Counted from the first letter of the stretch, positions 53,773-63,500 are shown. The stretch is DNA of 64,000 nucleotides from Stutzerimonas stutzeri (GCF_002909485.1 NZ_PPXG01000012.1:1-64000), one strand, 5' to 3'. The notes: generated by a model from the letters alone, not told the origin. Numbers and translations: made by a program.

Positions 53773-53998
53773 CCCCTCACCCTAGCCCTCTCCCCTGAGG
53801 GGCGAGGGGATGACGGAGTGAGGCGGAGGAATGATGTGGTTTGGTTGTCGGCGGCTTGCCGGATGGAGGCAGCAGGCCGAGCGTCGTGGCGGTGGCCGCG
53901 TGGTGCGCTTTGGTTTTTTGGCTGCAACTGCATCGTGCTCCAGACCCCGCACGGCCAAACCCCCTCGCCCCCTTGGGGAGAGGGCTGGGGTGAGGGGG
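53773..53998. repeat. 226-bp element with terminal inverted repeats between liuD and liuC
   Basis: CCCCTCACCCTAGCCCTCTCCCC at 53773-53795 is an inverted copy of GGGGAGAGGGCTGGGGTGAG at the right end (53974-53994). The ends also fold on themselves (53773-53810; 53960-53998). The interior has no gene. A single end of the same family is at 7581-7616. It may be a MITE-like insertion in the liu operon gap (53740-54103). Confidence 0.7.
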
Positions 53999-54103
53999 CG
54001 ATGCCAAGGACCGACACAGCCGCCCGACCACCACACAACGCAACCCTCTCACCGCGCGTACGCGACAACGTATACGAGCGAGCACCCCACAGAAGCCCAG
54101 TCA

Positions 54104-54901
54104 TCACGAGCGCTCCTGCCAGGCGGGCGTGCGTTTTTCCAGAAAGGCGCTCAGGCCTTCCTGACTTTCCGGGCTGGTGCGCAGGAGGGCAATGGCCTGT
54201 TCGGTGGTCTGGCGCAGGTCGGCGCTGAAATCGCCATCGCCCACTTCCAGCAGCAGGTCCTTGCAGGCCTTGAGTGCCTGCGGGCTGTTGAGCAGCAGGT
54301 TGTCGACCCATTGCTCCAGCGCGGCGTCCAGTTCACTGGCCGGGTAGGTCTCGGCGAGCAGGCCCAGTTCGCGGGCACGTGTGCCGTCGAAGCGTTCGGC
54401 GGTCAGCGCGTAGCGGCGGGTGGCGCGCTCGCCGATGGCCTTGACCACGTACGGGCTGATCACCGCCGGCGCCAGGCCGATGCGGACTTCCGACAGGCAG
54501 AACAGTGCGTCGCGGGCGCCGATGGCCATGTCGCAGCAGGCGATCAGCCCCAGCGCGCCGCCAAAGGCCGCGCCCTGTACCACGGCCAGGGTTGGCTGCG
54601 GCAGCTGGTAAAGGCGCTGCATCAGCTCGCCGAGTTCGTGGGCGTCAGCCAGGTTCGCCTGGTAGTCGAGTTTGGCCGACTCGCGCATCCAGCCGAGATC
54701 GGCGCCGGCGGAGAAGTGCTTGCCACGCCCGCGCAGGATGAGGAAGCGGATGCCCGCATCGTCCTGCACCTGGGCCAGTGCGGCGTTCAGTTCGCCGATC
54801 ACCCGGGCGTCGAAGGCATTGTTCTTGTCCGCGCGGTTGAGCCAGAGGGTGGCGACGCCGCGTGGGTCCCGTTCCAGTTGGATAGTGCTGAAGTCGCTCA
54901 T
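54104..54901 (-). CDS. liuC: methylglutaconyl-CoA hydratase
   Basis: This 265-residue crotonase-family enzyme hydrates 3-methylglutaconyl-CoA to HMG-CoA. The oxyanion-hole segments are FSAGADLGWM and GAAFGGALGLIACCDMAI. ATG 54901 (MSDFSTIQLE) matches the family better than ATG 54913. Confidence 0.92.
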   Translation of the reverse strand: MSDFSTIQLERDPRGVATLWLNRADKNNAFDARVIGELNAALAQVQDDAGIRFLILRGRGKHFSAGADLGWMRESAKLDYQANLADAHELGELMQRLYQLPQPTLAVVQGAAFGGALGLIACCDMAIGARDALFCLSEVRIGLAPAVISPYVVKAIGERATRRYALTAERFDGTRARELGLLAETYPASELDAALEQWVDNLLLNSPQALKACKDLLLEVGDGDFSADLRQTTEQAIALLRTSPESQEGLSAFLEKRTPAWQERS

Positions 54902-54931
54902 AGTCTGTCGCATTCCTCGATGCTTCTTTTT

Positions 54932-55013
54932 GTAGGAGGCCCGACCTCGGGGCGAAGCTTTTCTGTCAGGCAGGCTGTCGGCTGCATTCGCCGCGAGGTC
55001 GCGCCTCCTACGG
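54932..55013. repeat. REP-like pair, GTAGGAGG...GACCTCG family
   Basis: GTAGGAGGCCCGACCTCGGGGCGAA and, inverted, TTCGCCGCGAGGTCGCGCCTCCTAC flank a short spacer between liuB and liuC. This is a different family from the GTAGGGTGG elements. Confidence 0.8.
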
Positions 55014-55033
55014 TTGGGCGCGCCTTGATGTCG

Positions 55034-56641
55034 CTACATGCGGAAAACACCAAATTTAGTCGGCTCGATCGGAGCATTGAGCGCGGCGGACAGCGCCAGC
55101 CCCAGCACCTCGCGGGTCTGCGCCGGGTCGATCACGCCGTCGTCCCACAGCCGCGCGCTGGAGTAATAGGGATGGCCCTGGCGCTCGTACTGTTCGAGGA
55201 TCGGCTGCTTGATGGCGGCTACCTCGTCGTCGCCGAGGCTCTTGCCGGCGCGTTCGCTCTGTTCCTGCTTGACCTGGGCGAGTACCCCGGCGGCCTGTTC
55301 GCCGCCCATCACGGCGATGCGCGCGTTGGGCCACATCCACAGGAAGCGCGGGTCGTAGGCGCGGCCGCACATGCCGTAGTTGCCGGCACCGAAGCTGCCG
55401 CCGATGAGCACGGTGAATTTTGGCACCTGGGCGCAAGCCACCGCGGTGACCAGCTTGGCGCCGTGCTTGGCGATGCCGCCGGCCTCGTATTTCTGCCCGA
55501 CCATGAAGCCGGTGATGTTCTGCAGGAACAGCAGCGGAATGCCGCGCTGGCAGGCCAGTTCGATGAAGTGCGCGCCTTTCTGCGCCGCCTCGGCGAAGAG
55601 GATGCCGTTGTTGGCGAGGATGGCGATCGGGTAGCCGTGCAGATGGGCGAAGCCGCAGACCAGGGTGGTGCCGAACAGCGCCTTGAATTCATCGAACTCG
55701 CTGCCGTCCACCAGCCGCGCGATCACTTCGCGCACGTCGTAGGGTTGCTTGGCCTGGGCCGGAATCACACCGTACAGCTCGTCGGTGGCATACAGCGGTG
55801 CACGCGGTTCGCGGGTCTGCAGCTGGCCAAGCTTGCGCCAGTTGAGGTTGGCCACACAGCGGCGGGCGATGGCCAGCGCGTGTTCGTCGTTCTCGGCGTA
55901 ATGGTCGGCGACGCCGCTGGTCTTGCAGTGCACGTCGGCGCCGCCCAGGTCCTCGGCAGTTACCACTTCGCCGGTGGCAGCCTTCACCAGCGGCGGGCCG
56001 GCGAGGAAGATGGTCGCCTGGTTGCGCACCATGATGGCCTCGTCGGCCATCGCCGGCACGTAGGCGCCGCCGGCGGTGCAGGAGCCCATCACCACTGCGA
56101 TCTGCGGGATGCCCATGGCGCTCATGTTGGCCTGGTTGAAGAAGATGCGGCCAAAGTGTTCGCGGTCCGGGAACACCTCGTCCTGACGCGGCAGGTTGGC
56201 GCCGCCGGAGTCCACCAGGTAGATGCAGGGCAGGCGATTTTCGCGGGCTACGGTCTGCGCGCGCAGGTGCTTTTTCACCGTCAGCGGGTAGTAGGTGCCG
56301 CCTTTAACGGTGGCGTCGTTGGCGATGATCATGCACTCGACGCCTTCGACGCGGCCGATACCCGCGACCACGCCGGCGGCGGCGACGTCTTCGCCGTAGA
56401 CCTCATGGGCGGCCAACGGCGCGAGTTCGAGAAAGGCCGAGCCGGCGTCGAGCAGGGTGTCGATGCGCTCGCGCACCAAGAGCTTTCCGCGTGAGACATG
56501 GCGCTGCTGGGCGGTGGCGCCGCCGCCTTCGCTGACGCGGCCGAGCAGGGCGCGCAGGTTGTTCACCTGGTCGAGCATCGCCGCGCTGTTGGCGGCGAAC
56601 TCCGGTGAACGGGTATTGATCTGGGTGTGCAGGATGGCCAT
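55034..56641 (-). CDS. liuB: 3-methylcrotonyl-CoA carboxylase, carboxyltransferase beta subunit
   Basis: This 535-residue subunit belongs to the carboxyltransferase family (residues 30-520, with YLVDSGGANLPRQDEVFPD and VMGSCTAGGAYVPAMADEAIMV). It transfers CO2 from biotin of LiuD to 3-methylcrotonyl-CoA. Length is as expected. Confidence 0.93.
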   Translation of the reverse strand: MAILHTQINTRSPEFAANSAAMLDQVNNLRALLGRVSEGGGATAQQRHVSRGKLLVRERIDTLLDAGSAFLELAPLAAHEVYGEDVAAAGVVAGIGRVEGVECMIIANDATVKGGTYYPLTVKKHLRAQTVARENRLPCIYLVDSGGANLPRQDEVFPDREHFGRIFFNQANMSAMGIPQIAVVMGSCTAGGAYVPAMADEAIMVRNQATIFLAGPPLVKAATGEVVTAEDLGGADVHCKTSGVADHYAENDEHALAIARRCVANLNWRKLGQLQTREPRAPLYATDELYGVIPAQAKQPYDVREVIARLVDGSEFDEFKALFGTTLVCGFAHLHGYPIAILANNGILFAEAAQKGAHFIELACQRGIPLLFLQNITGFMVGQKYEAGGIAKHGAKLVTAVACAQVPKFTVLIGGSFGAGNYGMCGRAYDPRFLWMWPNARIAVMGGEQAAGVLAQVKQEQSERAGKSLGDDEVAAIKQPILEQYERQGHPYYSSARLWDDGVIDPAQTREVLGLALSAALNAPIEPTKFGVFRM

Positions 56642-56659
56642 GGTTGGCTCCGTTCAATT

Positions 56660-56725
56660 CCATCATGGATGGCTCTGCCATCCACCGACTGCGGTGGAAA
56701 ACGCTTCGCGGTTTTCCACCCTACG
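56660..56725. repeat. REP-like palindromes between liuA and liuB
   Basis: Two hairpins: ATGGATGGC/GCCATCCA and GTGGAAAAC.../GTTTTCCACCCTACG. The second is the same unit as at 11946-12026. Confidence 0.75.
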
Positions 56726-56752
56726 GGGGTTGGGCGTTGTTCCGCCCGCAGC

Positions 56753-57916
56753 TCACCTGGATTCGTTGAACAGCTCGCGGCCGATCAGCATCCGGCGGAT
56801 CTCGCTGGTGCCGGCGCCGATCTCGTACAGCTTGGCGTCACGCAGCAGGCGGCCGGTGGGGAATTCGTTGATATAGCCGTTGCCACCGAGGATCTGGATC
56901 GCCTGCAGAGCCATCTGCGTAGCGTTTTCGGCGGTATAGAGGATCACCCCGGCGGCGTCCTTGCGGGTGGTCTCGCCACGGTCGCAGGCCTGGGCGACGG
57001 CGTAGAGATAGGCGCGGCTGGCGTTGAGCTGGGTGTACATGTCCGCCACCTTGCCCTGGATGAACTGGAACTCGCCGATGCTCTGACCGAACTGCTTGCG
57101 GTCGTGGATATAGGGCACCACCACGTCGAGGCAGGCCTGCATGATCCCGGTCGGGCCGCCGGCCAGCACCACGCGTTCGTAATCCAGGCCGCTCATCAGC
57201 ACCTTGACGCCGCCGTTCTCGAGGCCCAGCACGTTCTCTTCCGGCACCTCGACGTCATCGAAGAACAGCTCGCAGGTGTTGGAGCCGCGCATGCCGAGCT
57301 TGTCGAACTTGTTGCCGCGGGAGAAACCCTTCCAGTCGCGCTCGACGATGAACGCGGTGATGCCGTGCGGCCCCTTGTCCAGGTCGGTCTTGGCGTAGAT
57401 CACGTAGGTGTTGGCGTCCGGGCCGTTGGTGATCCAGGTCTTGCTGCCGTTGAGCACGTAGCGGTCGCCGCGCTTTTCGGCGCGCAGCTTCATGGAGACC
57501 ACGTCGGAGCCGGCATTCGGCTCGCTCATGGCCAGCGCGCCGACGTGTTCGCCGCTGATCAGCTTGGGCAGGTAGCGGGCCTTCTGCTCGGGGTTGCCGT
57601 TGCGGTTGATCTGGTTGACGCACAGGTTGGAGTGGGCGCCGTAGGAGAGGGCGACCGAGGCCGAGCCGCGGCTGATTTCTTCCATCGCCACCACGTGGGC
57701 CAGGTAGCCGAGGCCGGCACCGCCGTACTCCTCGGAGACGGTCACGCCGAGCAGGCCCATCTCGCCGAATTTTCTCCACATGTCAGCCGGGAACAGGTTT
57801 TCCTGATCGATGGCTTCGGCGCGCGGGGCAATCTCGGCGGCGACGAAGGCCTGCACCTGCTCGCGCAGCATGTCGATGGTTTCACCGAGGGCGAAATTGA
57901 GGCTGGAGTAATTCAT
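56753..57916 (-). CDS. liuA: isovaleryl-CoA dehydrogenase
   Basis: This 387-residue acyl-CoA dehydrogenase oxidises isovaleryl-CoA to 3-methylcrotonyl-CoA with FAD. It has GEHVGALAMSEPNAGSDVVSMKLRAEK in the middle domain, the IMQACLDVVVPYIHDRKQFGQSIGEFQFIQGKVADM helices and the QILGGNGYINEFPTGRLLRDAKLYEIGAGTSEIRRMLIGREL C-terminus. First gene of the liu operon; a LiuR-type operator lies 118 bp upstream. ATG 57916 follows AGGTGG. Confidence 0.95.
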   Translation of the reverse strand: MNYSSLNFALGETIDMLREQVQAFVAAEIAPRAEAIDQENLFPADMWRKFGEMGLLGVTVSEEYGGAGLGYLAHVVAMEEISRGSASVALSYGAHSNLCVNQINRNGNPEQKARYLPKLISGEHVGALAMSEPNAGSDVVSMKLRAEKRGDRYVLNGSKTWITNGPDANTYVIYAKTDLDKGPHGITAFIVERDWKGFSRGNKFDKLGMRGSNTCELFFDDVEVPEENVLGLENGGVKVLMSGLDYERVVLAGGPTGIMQACLDVVVPYIHDRKQFGQSIGEFQFIQGKVADMYTQLNASRAYLYAVAQACDRGETTRKDAAGVILYTAENATQMALQAIQILGGNGYINEFPTGRLLRDAKLYEIGAGTSEIRRMLIGRELFNESR

Positions 57917-58232
57917 GGGGCCACCTGCTTGTCTTGTAATTGTTCTGTTTTCAGAGGATTCGTTCGTCCGGCGGAGTGCGGGCCGGCGCTCTGGTAGCGG
58001 TCTGACGTCATCGAAATGGATGATCGCTCTCTGCTTTACGTTAACGTAAAGGTCCGCTCTCGGTCTGTCAACACACCGCCGAGCCGGCATGCTGCAAGCA
58101 TAGGCCTGCCAAGGTGCGGCCGCCGGTAGTCGGTCCTACGGTGGTGTTTCGTGGCAGGGCACTCGCCGCGAGGCTGGCGGGACTAAACAGGCAGTGGCCG
58201 CAATGCCGGCCTGCCACCCGACGAGGAACTCC
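57917..58232. other. divergent control region liuA / uvsE
   Basis: It holds the liuA leader (an A/C-rich stretch at 57929-57950), the LiuR operator at 58034-58051 and the uvsE upstream sequence with GAGGAA before its ATG. No gene is present. Confidence 0.6.
58034..58051. promoter_or_regulatory. LiuR operator of the liu operon
   Basis: CTTTACGTTAACGTAAAG is a perfect 18-bp palindrome upstream of liuA. It matches the LiuR-type motif reported for this family. Confidence 0.8.
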
Positions 58233-59255
58233 ATGCCCCGCATCGGCTTCGCCTGCATGTATCGCCACCCGCAACAGAGCCTCTCGCTGAAGGAGCTGGA
58301 GCGCATCGAACGCACCTTCAATCCGCGCAGCACCACGCTGCGCTGGATGGCTTCGGTCGGTCGCGCAGCGGCGGAGGCGAAGCTCGAGGAGATCGTCGAG
58401 CACAATCTGAGCGCTCAGCGGGTGTTGCTCGAATACGTCGCCACGTTGCCGCCGATGCTGCGCATGTTGCGCCTGTCCAGCGACTTGCTGCCGTTCTACA
58501 GCCATGCCGAGATCGCGCCGTTCTATCGCCGTGCTGAAATACAGAGCCGCCTCGAGGCGGGTTTCGCCGCGATCGGCGAGCTGGCGCGGGCCAACGATAT
58601 CCGCCTGTCGATGCATCCCGGCCAGTACTGCGTGCTGGGTTCGGACAAGCCGCTGGTGGTGGAAAACAGCCTGGCGGAATTCGAGTACCACGCCGACATG
58701 ATCCGCATGATGGGTTACGGCCGGCGCTTTCAGGACTTCAAGTGCAACCTGCATATCGCCGGGCGGCTCGGCGCCGAGGGCGTGCGTGCCGTGTGGCCGC
58801 GCCTGTCGGCCGAGGCGCGGCACTGCATCACCTTCGAGAACGACGAAAAGACCTATGGCCTGGACGACTGCCTGAGCCTCGCCGACCTCGCGCCGGTGGT
58901 GCTGGATATCCATCACTGCTGGATTCACGAGAACCGCTATATCGAGCCGGACGACCCGCGCATTGAGCGCGTTCTTGAAAGCTGGCGCGGTGTGCGGCCG
59001 ACCATGCACTACTCGCAGCCGCAGGAGAGCCTGATGGATATGGGCTTCGCGCCGGAGCGTAAGCTGGAAATCCCCGAGTTGCTGGAAAAGGTCAGCAAGC
59101 GCGACCTCTATGCGCACAGCAAGCGCATGTGGAACCGCTGGACGAATCGCTATGCGTTTCAGTTTCTGGATCGCTTCGACATCATGCTCGAAGCCAAGGA
59201 CAAGAACCTCGCTGCGCTGGATTTCCTTCACGAGTACCAGCACGAAAGTGCCTGA
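58233..59255 (+). CDS. uvsE: UV damage endonuclease
   Basis: This 340-residue UVDE-family TIM-barrel nuclease nicks 5' to pyrimidine dimers, an alternative excision repair route. Metal-site motifs are LSMHPGQYCVLGS, FENDEKTYGLDD and DIHHCWIHENRYIEP. ATG 58233 (MPRIGFACMYRHP) follows GAGGAA; 39 bp upstream are not coding. It lies between two LiuR sites but has no obvious metabolic link to them. Confidence 0.93.
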   Translation: MPRIGFACMYRHPQQSLSLKELERIERTFNPRSTTLRWMASVGRAAAEAKLEEIVEHNLSAQRVLLEYVATLPPMLRMLRLSSDLLPFYSHAEIAPFYRRAEIQSRLEAGFAAIGELARANDIRLSMHPGQYCVLGSDKPLVVENSLAEFEYHADMIRMMGYGRRFQDFKCNLHIAGRLGAEGVRAVWPRLSAEARHCITFENDEKTYGLDDCLSLADLAPVVLDIHHCWIHENRYIEPDDPRIERVLESWRGVRPTMHYSQPQESLMDMGFAPERKLEIPELLEKVSKRDLYAHSKRMWNRWTNRYAFQFLDRFDIMLEAKDKNLAALDFLHEYQHESA

Positions 59256-59437
59256 CGGGGCGGGCGCGGCATCATTGTGAAGCACCCGGTTTCGCGCCGC
59301 GGTTGCTCGCTTCCAGGCATGCCGTACAGTCTGATCTGACCTGCAACTGGCCCCGCGCAACACCGCTGGATACTGGCCTTTTGACTGCTCACACCCCTCG
59401 ACTTTCGCCTACCCTGCGACATATTGTCAGCTAGTTA

Positions 59438-59456
59438 CCTTTACGTTAACGTAATC
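59438..59456. promoter_or_regulatory. LiuR operator of the acyl-CoA synthetase gene
   Basis: CCTTTACGTTAACGTAATC carries the 14-bp palindrome TTACGTTAACGTAA (59441-59454). It lies about 80 bp upstream of the start codon at 59537. Confidence 0.75.
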
Positions 59457-59536
59457 GTGACCTAGGGTGACTGTCAGCAGCGCCAGCGCCCTTGCGAGCA
59501 CGCCTCATAACAAACATAAGACTGAGGAAAATCGTC

Positions 59537-61219
59537 ATGAGTCTTCCGAGCTATACCTGCGGACCGCAGAGCAAACCCCTGTTGCCCATGACCATCGGCG
59601 CGGCGTTCGACCGTACCGTGGAGCGCTTTTCCCAGCGTGAGGCCTTGGTGGTGCGCCATCAGCAGCTGCGTTACACCTGGGCGGAACTGGCGGAGGCGGT
59701 GGACCGTTGCGCGCGTGGCCTGCTGGCCCTCGGACTGCAAGCTGGCGAACGAGTGGGCATCTGGTCGCCGAACAATGCCCAGTGGTGCATCACCCAGTTC
59801 GCCACCGCGAAGATCGGCGTGGTGCTGGTCAACATCAATCCCGCCTACCGCCTCAGCGAACTCGAGTACGCCTTGAAACAGTCCGGCTGCCGCTGGCTGA
59901 TCTGCGCCGATGCCTTCAAGACGTCCGATTACCACGCCATGCTCCACGAGCTGCTGCCGGAGCTGGAAAGCGCCGCCGTCGGCGCCCTGCAGAGCCATAT
60001 GCTGCCCGAGCTGCGCGGCGTGATAAGCCTGTGTGACAAGCCGGTGGACGGCATGCTGCAGTGGCAGGCGCTGATGGAGATGGCCGAGCAGGTCGGCCCC
60101 GAGCAGTTGCGCCAGTGCGGCGAGCGTCTGCAGTTCGACGACCCCATCAACATCCAGTACACCTCTGGCACCACGGGCTTCCCCAAGGGCGCCACGCTCA
60201 GCCACTACAACATCCTCAACAACGGCTACATGGTCGGCGAGAGCCTCAGGCTGACCGAGCACGACCGTCTGGTGATCCCGGTGCCGCTGTACCACTGCTT
60301 CGGCATGGTCATGGGCAACCTCGGCTGTGTCACCCATGGCACCACCATGATCTACCCGAGCGCCGCCTTCGAGCCGCTGGCCGCGTTGCAGGCTGCGGCC
60401 GAGGAAAAGGCCACCGGCATGTACGGCGTGCCGACCATGTTCATCGCCATGCTCGACCACCCGGAGCGCCAGTCGCTGGACCTGAGCAGCCTGCGCACCG
60501 GCATCATGGCCGGCTCTACCTGCCCGATCGAAGTGATGAAGCGTGTCATCGACGACATGCACCTGGCCGAAATGCAGATCGCCTACGGCATGACCGAAAC
60601 CAGCCCGGTCTCGACCCAGACCAGCGCCGACGACGACCTGGAACGTCGCGTGACCAGCGTCGGCCGCACGCAGCCGCATCTGGAAAGCAAGATCGTCGAC
60701 GAGCACGGCGCGGTGGTGCCGCGCGGGCAGATCGGCGAACTGTGCACCCGCGGCTACAGCGTGATGCTCGGTTACTGGAACAACCCGGACGCCACCCGCG
60801 ATGCCATCGACGGCGCCCGCTGGATGCACACCGGTGACCTCGCGGTAATGGACGATGAGGGTTACATCAAGATCGTCGGCCGCAACAAGGACATGATCAT
60901 CCGCGGCGGCGAGAACGTGTACCCGCGCGAGATCGAGGAATTTCTCTTCACCCATCCGGCGGTCGCCGATGTGCAGGTGATCGGCGTGCCGGACAGCAAG
61001 TTCGGCGAGGAGATCGTCGCCTGGGTCAAGCTGCACCCGGGCCATCAGGTCGAGGCCGAGGCGCTGCGCGAGTTCTGCAAGGGTCGCATCGCCCATTTCA
61101 AGACGCCGCGGCATATCCGCTTCGTCGACGACTTCCCGATGACCATCAGCGGCAAGGTGCAGAAGTTCCGCATGCGCGAGATCAGCGTGGTCGAGCTGGG
61201 CATCAGCGAACAGCACTGA
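59537..61219 (+). CDS. AMP-binding acyl-CoA synthetase
   Basis: This 560-residue enzyme activates a carboxylic acid with ATP and CoA. The AMP-binding motif YTSGTTGFPKGATLSH is near residue 200, GMTETSPVS near 350 and the C-terminal IVGRNKDMIIRGGENVYPREIEEFL motif is complete. ATG 59537 follows GAGGA; the frame extends 15 codons upstream without a ribosome-binding site. The LiuR operator upstream suggests it activates a branched-chain or short fatty acid such as isovalerate. P. aeruginosa PA2557 is a likely counterpart, from memory. Confidence 0.88.
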   Translation: MSLPSYTCGPQSKPLLPMTIGAAFDRTVERFSQREALVVRHQQLRYTWAELAEAVDRCARGLLALGLQAGERVGIWSPNNAQWCITQFATAKIGVVLVNINPAYRLSELEYALKQSGCRWLICADAFKTSDYHAMLHELLPELESAAVGALQSHMLPELRGVISLCDKPVDGMLQWQALMEMAEQVGPEQLRQCGERLQFDDPINIQYTSGTTGFPKGATLSHYNILNNGYMVGESLRLTEHDRLVIPVPLYHCFGMVMGNLGCVTHGTTMIYPSAAFEPLAALQAAAEEKATGMYGVPTMFIAMLDHPERQSLDLSSLRTGIMAGSTCPIEVMKRVIDDMHLAEMQIAYGMTETSPVSTQTSADDDLERRVTSVGRTQPHLESKIVDEHGAVVPRGQIGELCTRGYSVMLGYWNNPDATRDAIDGARWMHTGDLAVMDDEGYIKIVGRNKDMIIRGGENVYPREIEEFLFTHPAVADVQVIGVPDSKFGEEIVAWVKLHPGHQVEAEALREFCKGRIAHFKTPRHIRFVDDFPMTISGKVQKFRMREISVVELGISEQH

Positions 61220-61283
61220 CCGGCACCGGCCGGGCTCGCCCGGCCGCCCCCTTCGAAGTCCGTTCACGTATACGGAGCTTTCC

Positions 61284-61889
61284 ATGACGCTGCCCATTAC
61301 TCAGCCGATCAGTCGTTTTCCGCTACCCGATAGCCTCGACGCGCTACCCGCCGATCTGCGCGAACGGATTCTCGCCGTACAGGAAAAGGCCGGTTTCATT
61401 CCCAACGTCTTTCTCATGCTGGCCCATCGGCCGGCGGAGTTCCGCGCCTTCTTCGCCTATCACGATGCGCTGATGGAGCGCGAAGCCGACAGCCTGACCC
61501 AGGCCGAGAAGGAGATGATCGTGGTGGCGGTCAGTGCCGACCACGGCTGCCTGTATTGCGTGGTCGCCCATGGCGCGATCCTGCGCATCCTCGCCAAGGA
61601 CGCGCAGCTGGCCGACCAGATCGCTGTCAACTACCGCACCGCGCCGATCTCCGCACGCCAGCGCACGATGCTCGATTTCGCCCTGCACCTGGCCGTCGGC
61701 CGCGGCGTGCTGGATGACGTCTGGCAGGCGCGGCTGGAAGCGCAGGGTTTCAGCCGCGACGACATCTGGGACATCGGCGCCATCGCCGGGCTGTTCGGCC
61801 TCTCCAACCGCCTGGTGTCCATGGCGCGCACCCCGCCCAACGATGAGTTCTACCTGCTGGGTCGTGTGCCCAGAAGCACCGCGCGCTGA
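61284..61889 (+). CDS. AhpD-like peroxidase-related protein
   Basis: This 201-residue protein of the CMD/AhpD family has the redox motif CLYCVVAH (Cys89, Cys92, His96). Such proteins reduce peroxides or serve as decarboxylase-like enzymes. It follows the acyl-CoA synthetase by 64 bp in the same direction, so it may belong to the same regulon. The exact substrate is unknown. Confidence 0.85.
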   Translation: MTLPITQPISRFPLPDSLDALPADLRERILAVQEKAGFIPNVFLMLAHRPAEFRAFFAYHDALMEREADSLTQAEKEMIVVAVSADHGCLYCVVAHGAILRILAKDAQLADQIAVNYRTAPISARQRTMLDFALHLAVGRGVLDDVWQARLEAQGFSRDDIWDIGAIAGLFGLSNRLVSMARTPPNDEFYLLGRVPRSTAR

Positions 61890-61969
61890 GCGCGACACCG
61901 CATTACCGCATGAGGTGGTAATCCAGTCCGGCAGGGAGTCGCGGTCGGGCTAACACAGCTGCATTCATC

Positions 61970-61984
61970 AACAATAACAAGAGA
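61970..61984 (+). promoter_or_regulatory. AAC-rich leader (CA motif) of the second oprD
   Basis: AACAATAACAAGAGAGA precedes the ATG by about 12 nt and resembles the CA motif. Confidence 0.5.
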
Positions 61985-61991
61985 GACATCT

Positions 61992-63263
61992 ATGCACCTG
62001 AAACCCCTGAGCCAGTACTTCCTCTTCGGTGGCATGGCCGCTGCACTCGGCGCCCCGGGCATCGCCAGCGCCGCGTTCGTCGATGACGCCACGGCAAGTC
62101 TGGAGTTGCGCAACTTCTATATGAATCGCGACTACCGCGAAGACGGCCAAGTCGATTCCCCGCGCCACAAGGGCGAGCCCAAATCCAAGGCAGAGGAGTG
62201 GGGCCAGGGCTTCATCCTCAACCTGCAGTCCGGCTTCACCGAAGGGCCGGTTGGCTTCGGCGTCGATGCGCTCGGCCTGCTGGGGGTGAAGCTTGACTCC
62301 GGCGCCGGCACCAGTGGCACAGGCACTCTGCCGCGTAGTCCGAGCAGCGCCGAGCCAGTGGACGACTACAGCTTCCTCGGCCTCACCGCCAAGGCCAAAC
62401 TGTCGAATACGGTGCTGACCATTGGTACCCATCAGCCAACCCTGCCGGTGCTGTTCCGCAACGATACCCGCATGCTGCCGCAGACCTTCGAGGGTGCGCA
62501 GATCCTGTCGAAGGAAATCGAAGGACTGACTGTACTCGGCGGCCAGTTCCGCTCGACGCGCCTGCGTGATTCGTCCAACTACGGCGACATGACCATGTTC
62601 GCCGACGGCTCGAGTGGCGGTGTGGCCAGCGACCGCTTCAACTTTGCGGGCGGCAGCTATGCCTTCACTCCGAAACTCACCGCCACCTATTACTACGCTG
62701 AGTTGGAAGACAACTACAGCCAGCATCACGTCAACCTGCTGCACGTGCTGCCGCTGTCCGAGCGGCTCAGCTTGAAGTCCGATATCCGCTACTTCAAGAG
62801 TGACGGCGAAGGCAATGCGCGGGTCGACAACCGCAACATTGGCGGCATGTTCAGCATGCTCTACTCCGGGCACTCCCTGGGCCTGGGCTATCAGGATCAG
62901 AGCGGCGACACCGGCATGCCTTTCGTCGGCGGCGGTACCGATCCATGGACGCTCAATACCCTTACCTACCACCACTTCTTGCGGGCAGAGGAGGATGGTT
63001 GGCAGCTGCGTTACGACTATGACTTCGCCGCAGCTGGCATTCCGGGGCTGGCGCTGATGGCGCGTTACGTGCGCGGTGACAACTTCGAGATTGGTGGGGT
63101 GGATGCCAAGGAATGGGAACGGGACGTGGACCTGGCGTACACCGTGCAGAGCGGCCCGCTGAAGAACTTCAACGTGCGGTTGCGCAATGTGATGTACCGC
63201 GGCAGCCACACCACGGATCTCGATGAGAACCGGGTGATTGTCAGCTACATGATGAAGTTCTGA
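61992..63263 (+). CDS. OprD-family outer membrane porin (liu-linked)
   Basis: This 423-residue porin has a signal peptide (cut near ASA) and the OprD opening AFVDDATASLELRNFYMNRDYRE. It ends in a beta strand DENRVIVSYMMKF. It lies downstream of the acyl-CoA synthetase and AhpD-like genes and shares clear similarity of layout with the porin at 38145-39407. Substrate may be a short-chain or branched-chain acid, by context only. Confidence 0.88.
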   Translation: MHLKPLSQYFLFGGMAAALGAPGIASAAFVDDATASLELRNFYMNRDYREDGQVDSPRHKGEPKSKAEEWGQGFILNLQSGFTEGPVGFGVDALGLLGVKLDSGAGTSGTGTLPRSPSSAEPVDDYSFLGLTAKAKLSNTVLTIGTHQPTLPVLFRNDTRMLPQTFEGAQILSKEIEGLTVLGGQFRSTRLRDSSNYGDMTMFADGSSGGVASDRFNFAGGSYAFTPKLTATYYYAELEDNYSQHHVNLLHVLPLSERLSLKSDIRYFKSDGEGNARVDNRNIGGMFSMLYSGHSLGLGYQDQSGDTGMPFVGGGTDPWTLNTLTYHHFLRAEEDGWQLRYDYDFAAAGIPGLALMARYVRGDNFEIGGVDAKEWERDVDLAYTVQSGPLKNFNVRLRNVMYRGSHTTDLDENRVIVSYMMKF

Positions 63264-63436
63264 TGTGAGAGGGGCATGGCCGGACCGGGCAATGGTTCGG
63301 CTGTGCTTTTTTACGTAGCGTGAGGTTTGATTTGGCGGCGGTGGTAAGCCGGTCGCCGAGTCGCTTGATAACGTGGTTTCGCCCTGCCGGGCAGGTTTCT
63401 TTGGCCGCCGCCCCGGATGGCCGCCCCCTTCAAATT

Positions 63437-63500
63437 GATCGTGCCCACGCTCCAGCTCGGGCACGCCGAGGGCGGACGCTCTGCGTCCAGGGCGCAGGAG
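63437..63500. repeat. degenerate extragenic repeat
   Basis: GATCGTGCCCACGCTC...GGACGCTCTGCGTCC resembles a widespread Pseudomonas extragenic repeat built on GATCGTTCCCACGCTC and GGACGCTCTGCGTCC. Recognition is by eye. Confidence 0.45.

Noticed and set aside
53831..56494. 887-codon open frame antisense to liuC and liuB
   Set aside because: Spans two real genes and a repeat; no recognisable domain. High GC keeps the opposite frame open.
59474..61297. 607-codon open frame antisense to the acyl-CoA synthetase gene
   Set aside because: Shadow of a gene with complete AMP-binding motifs.
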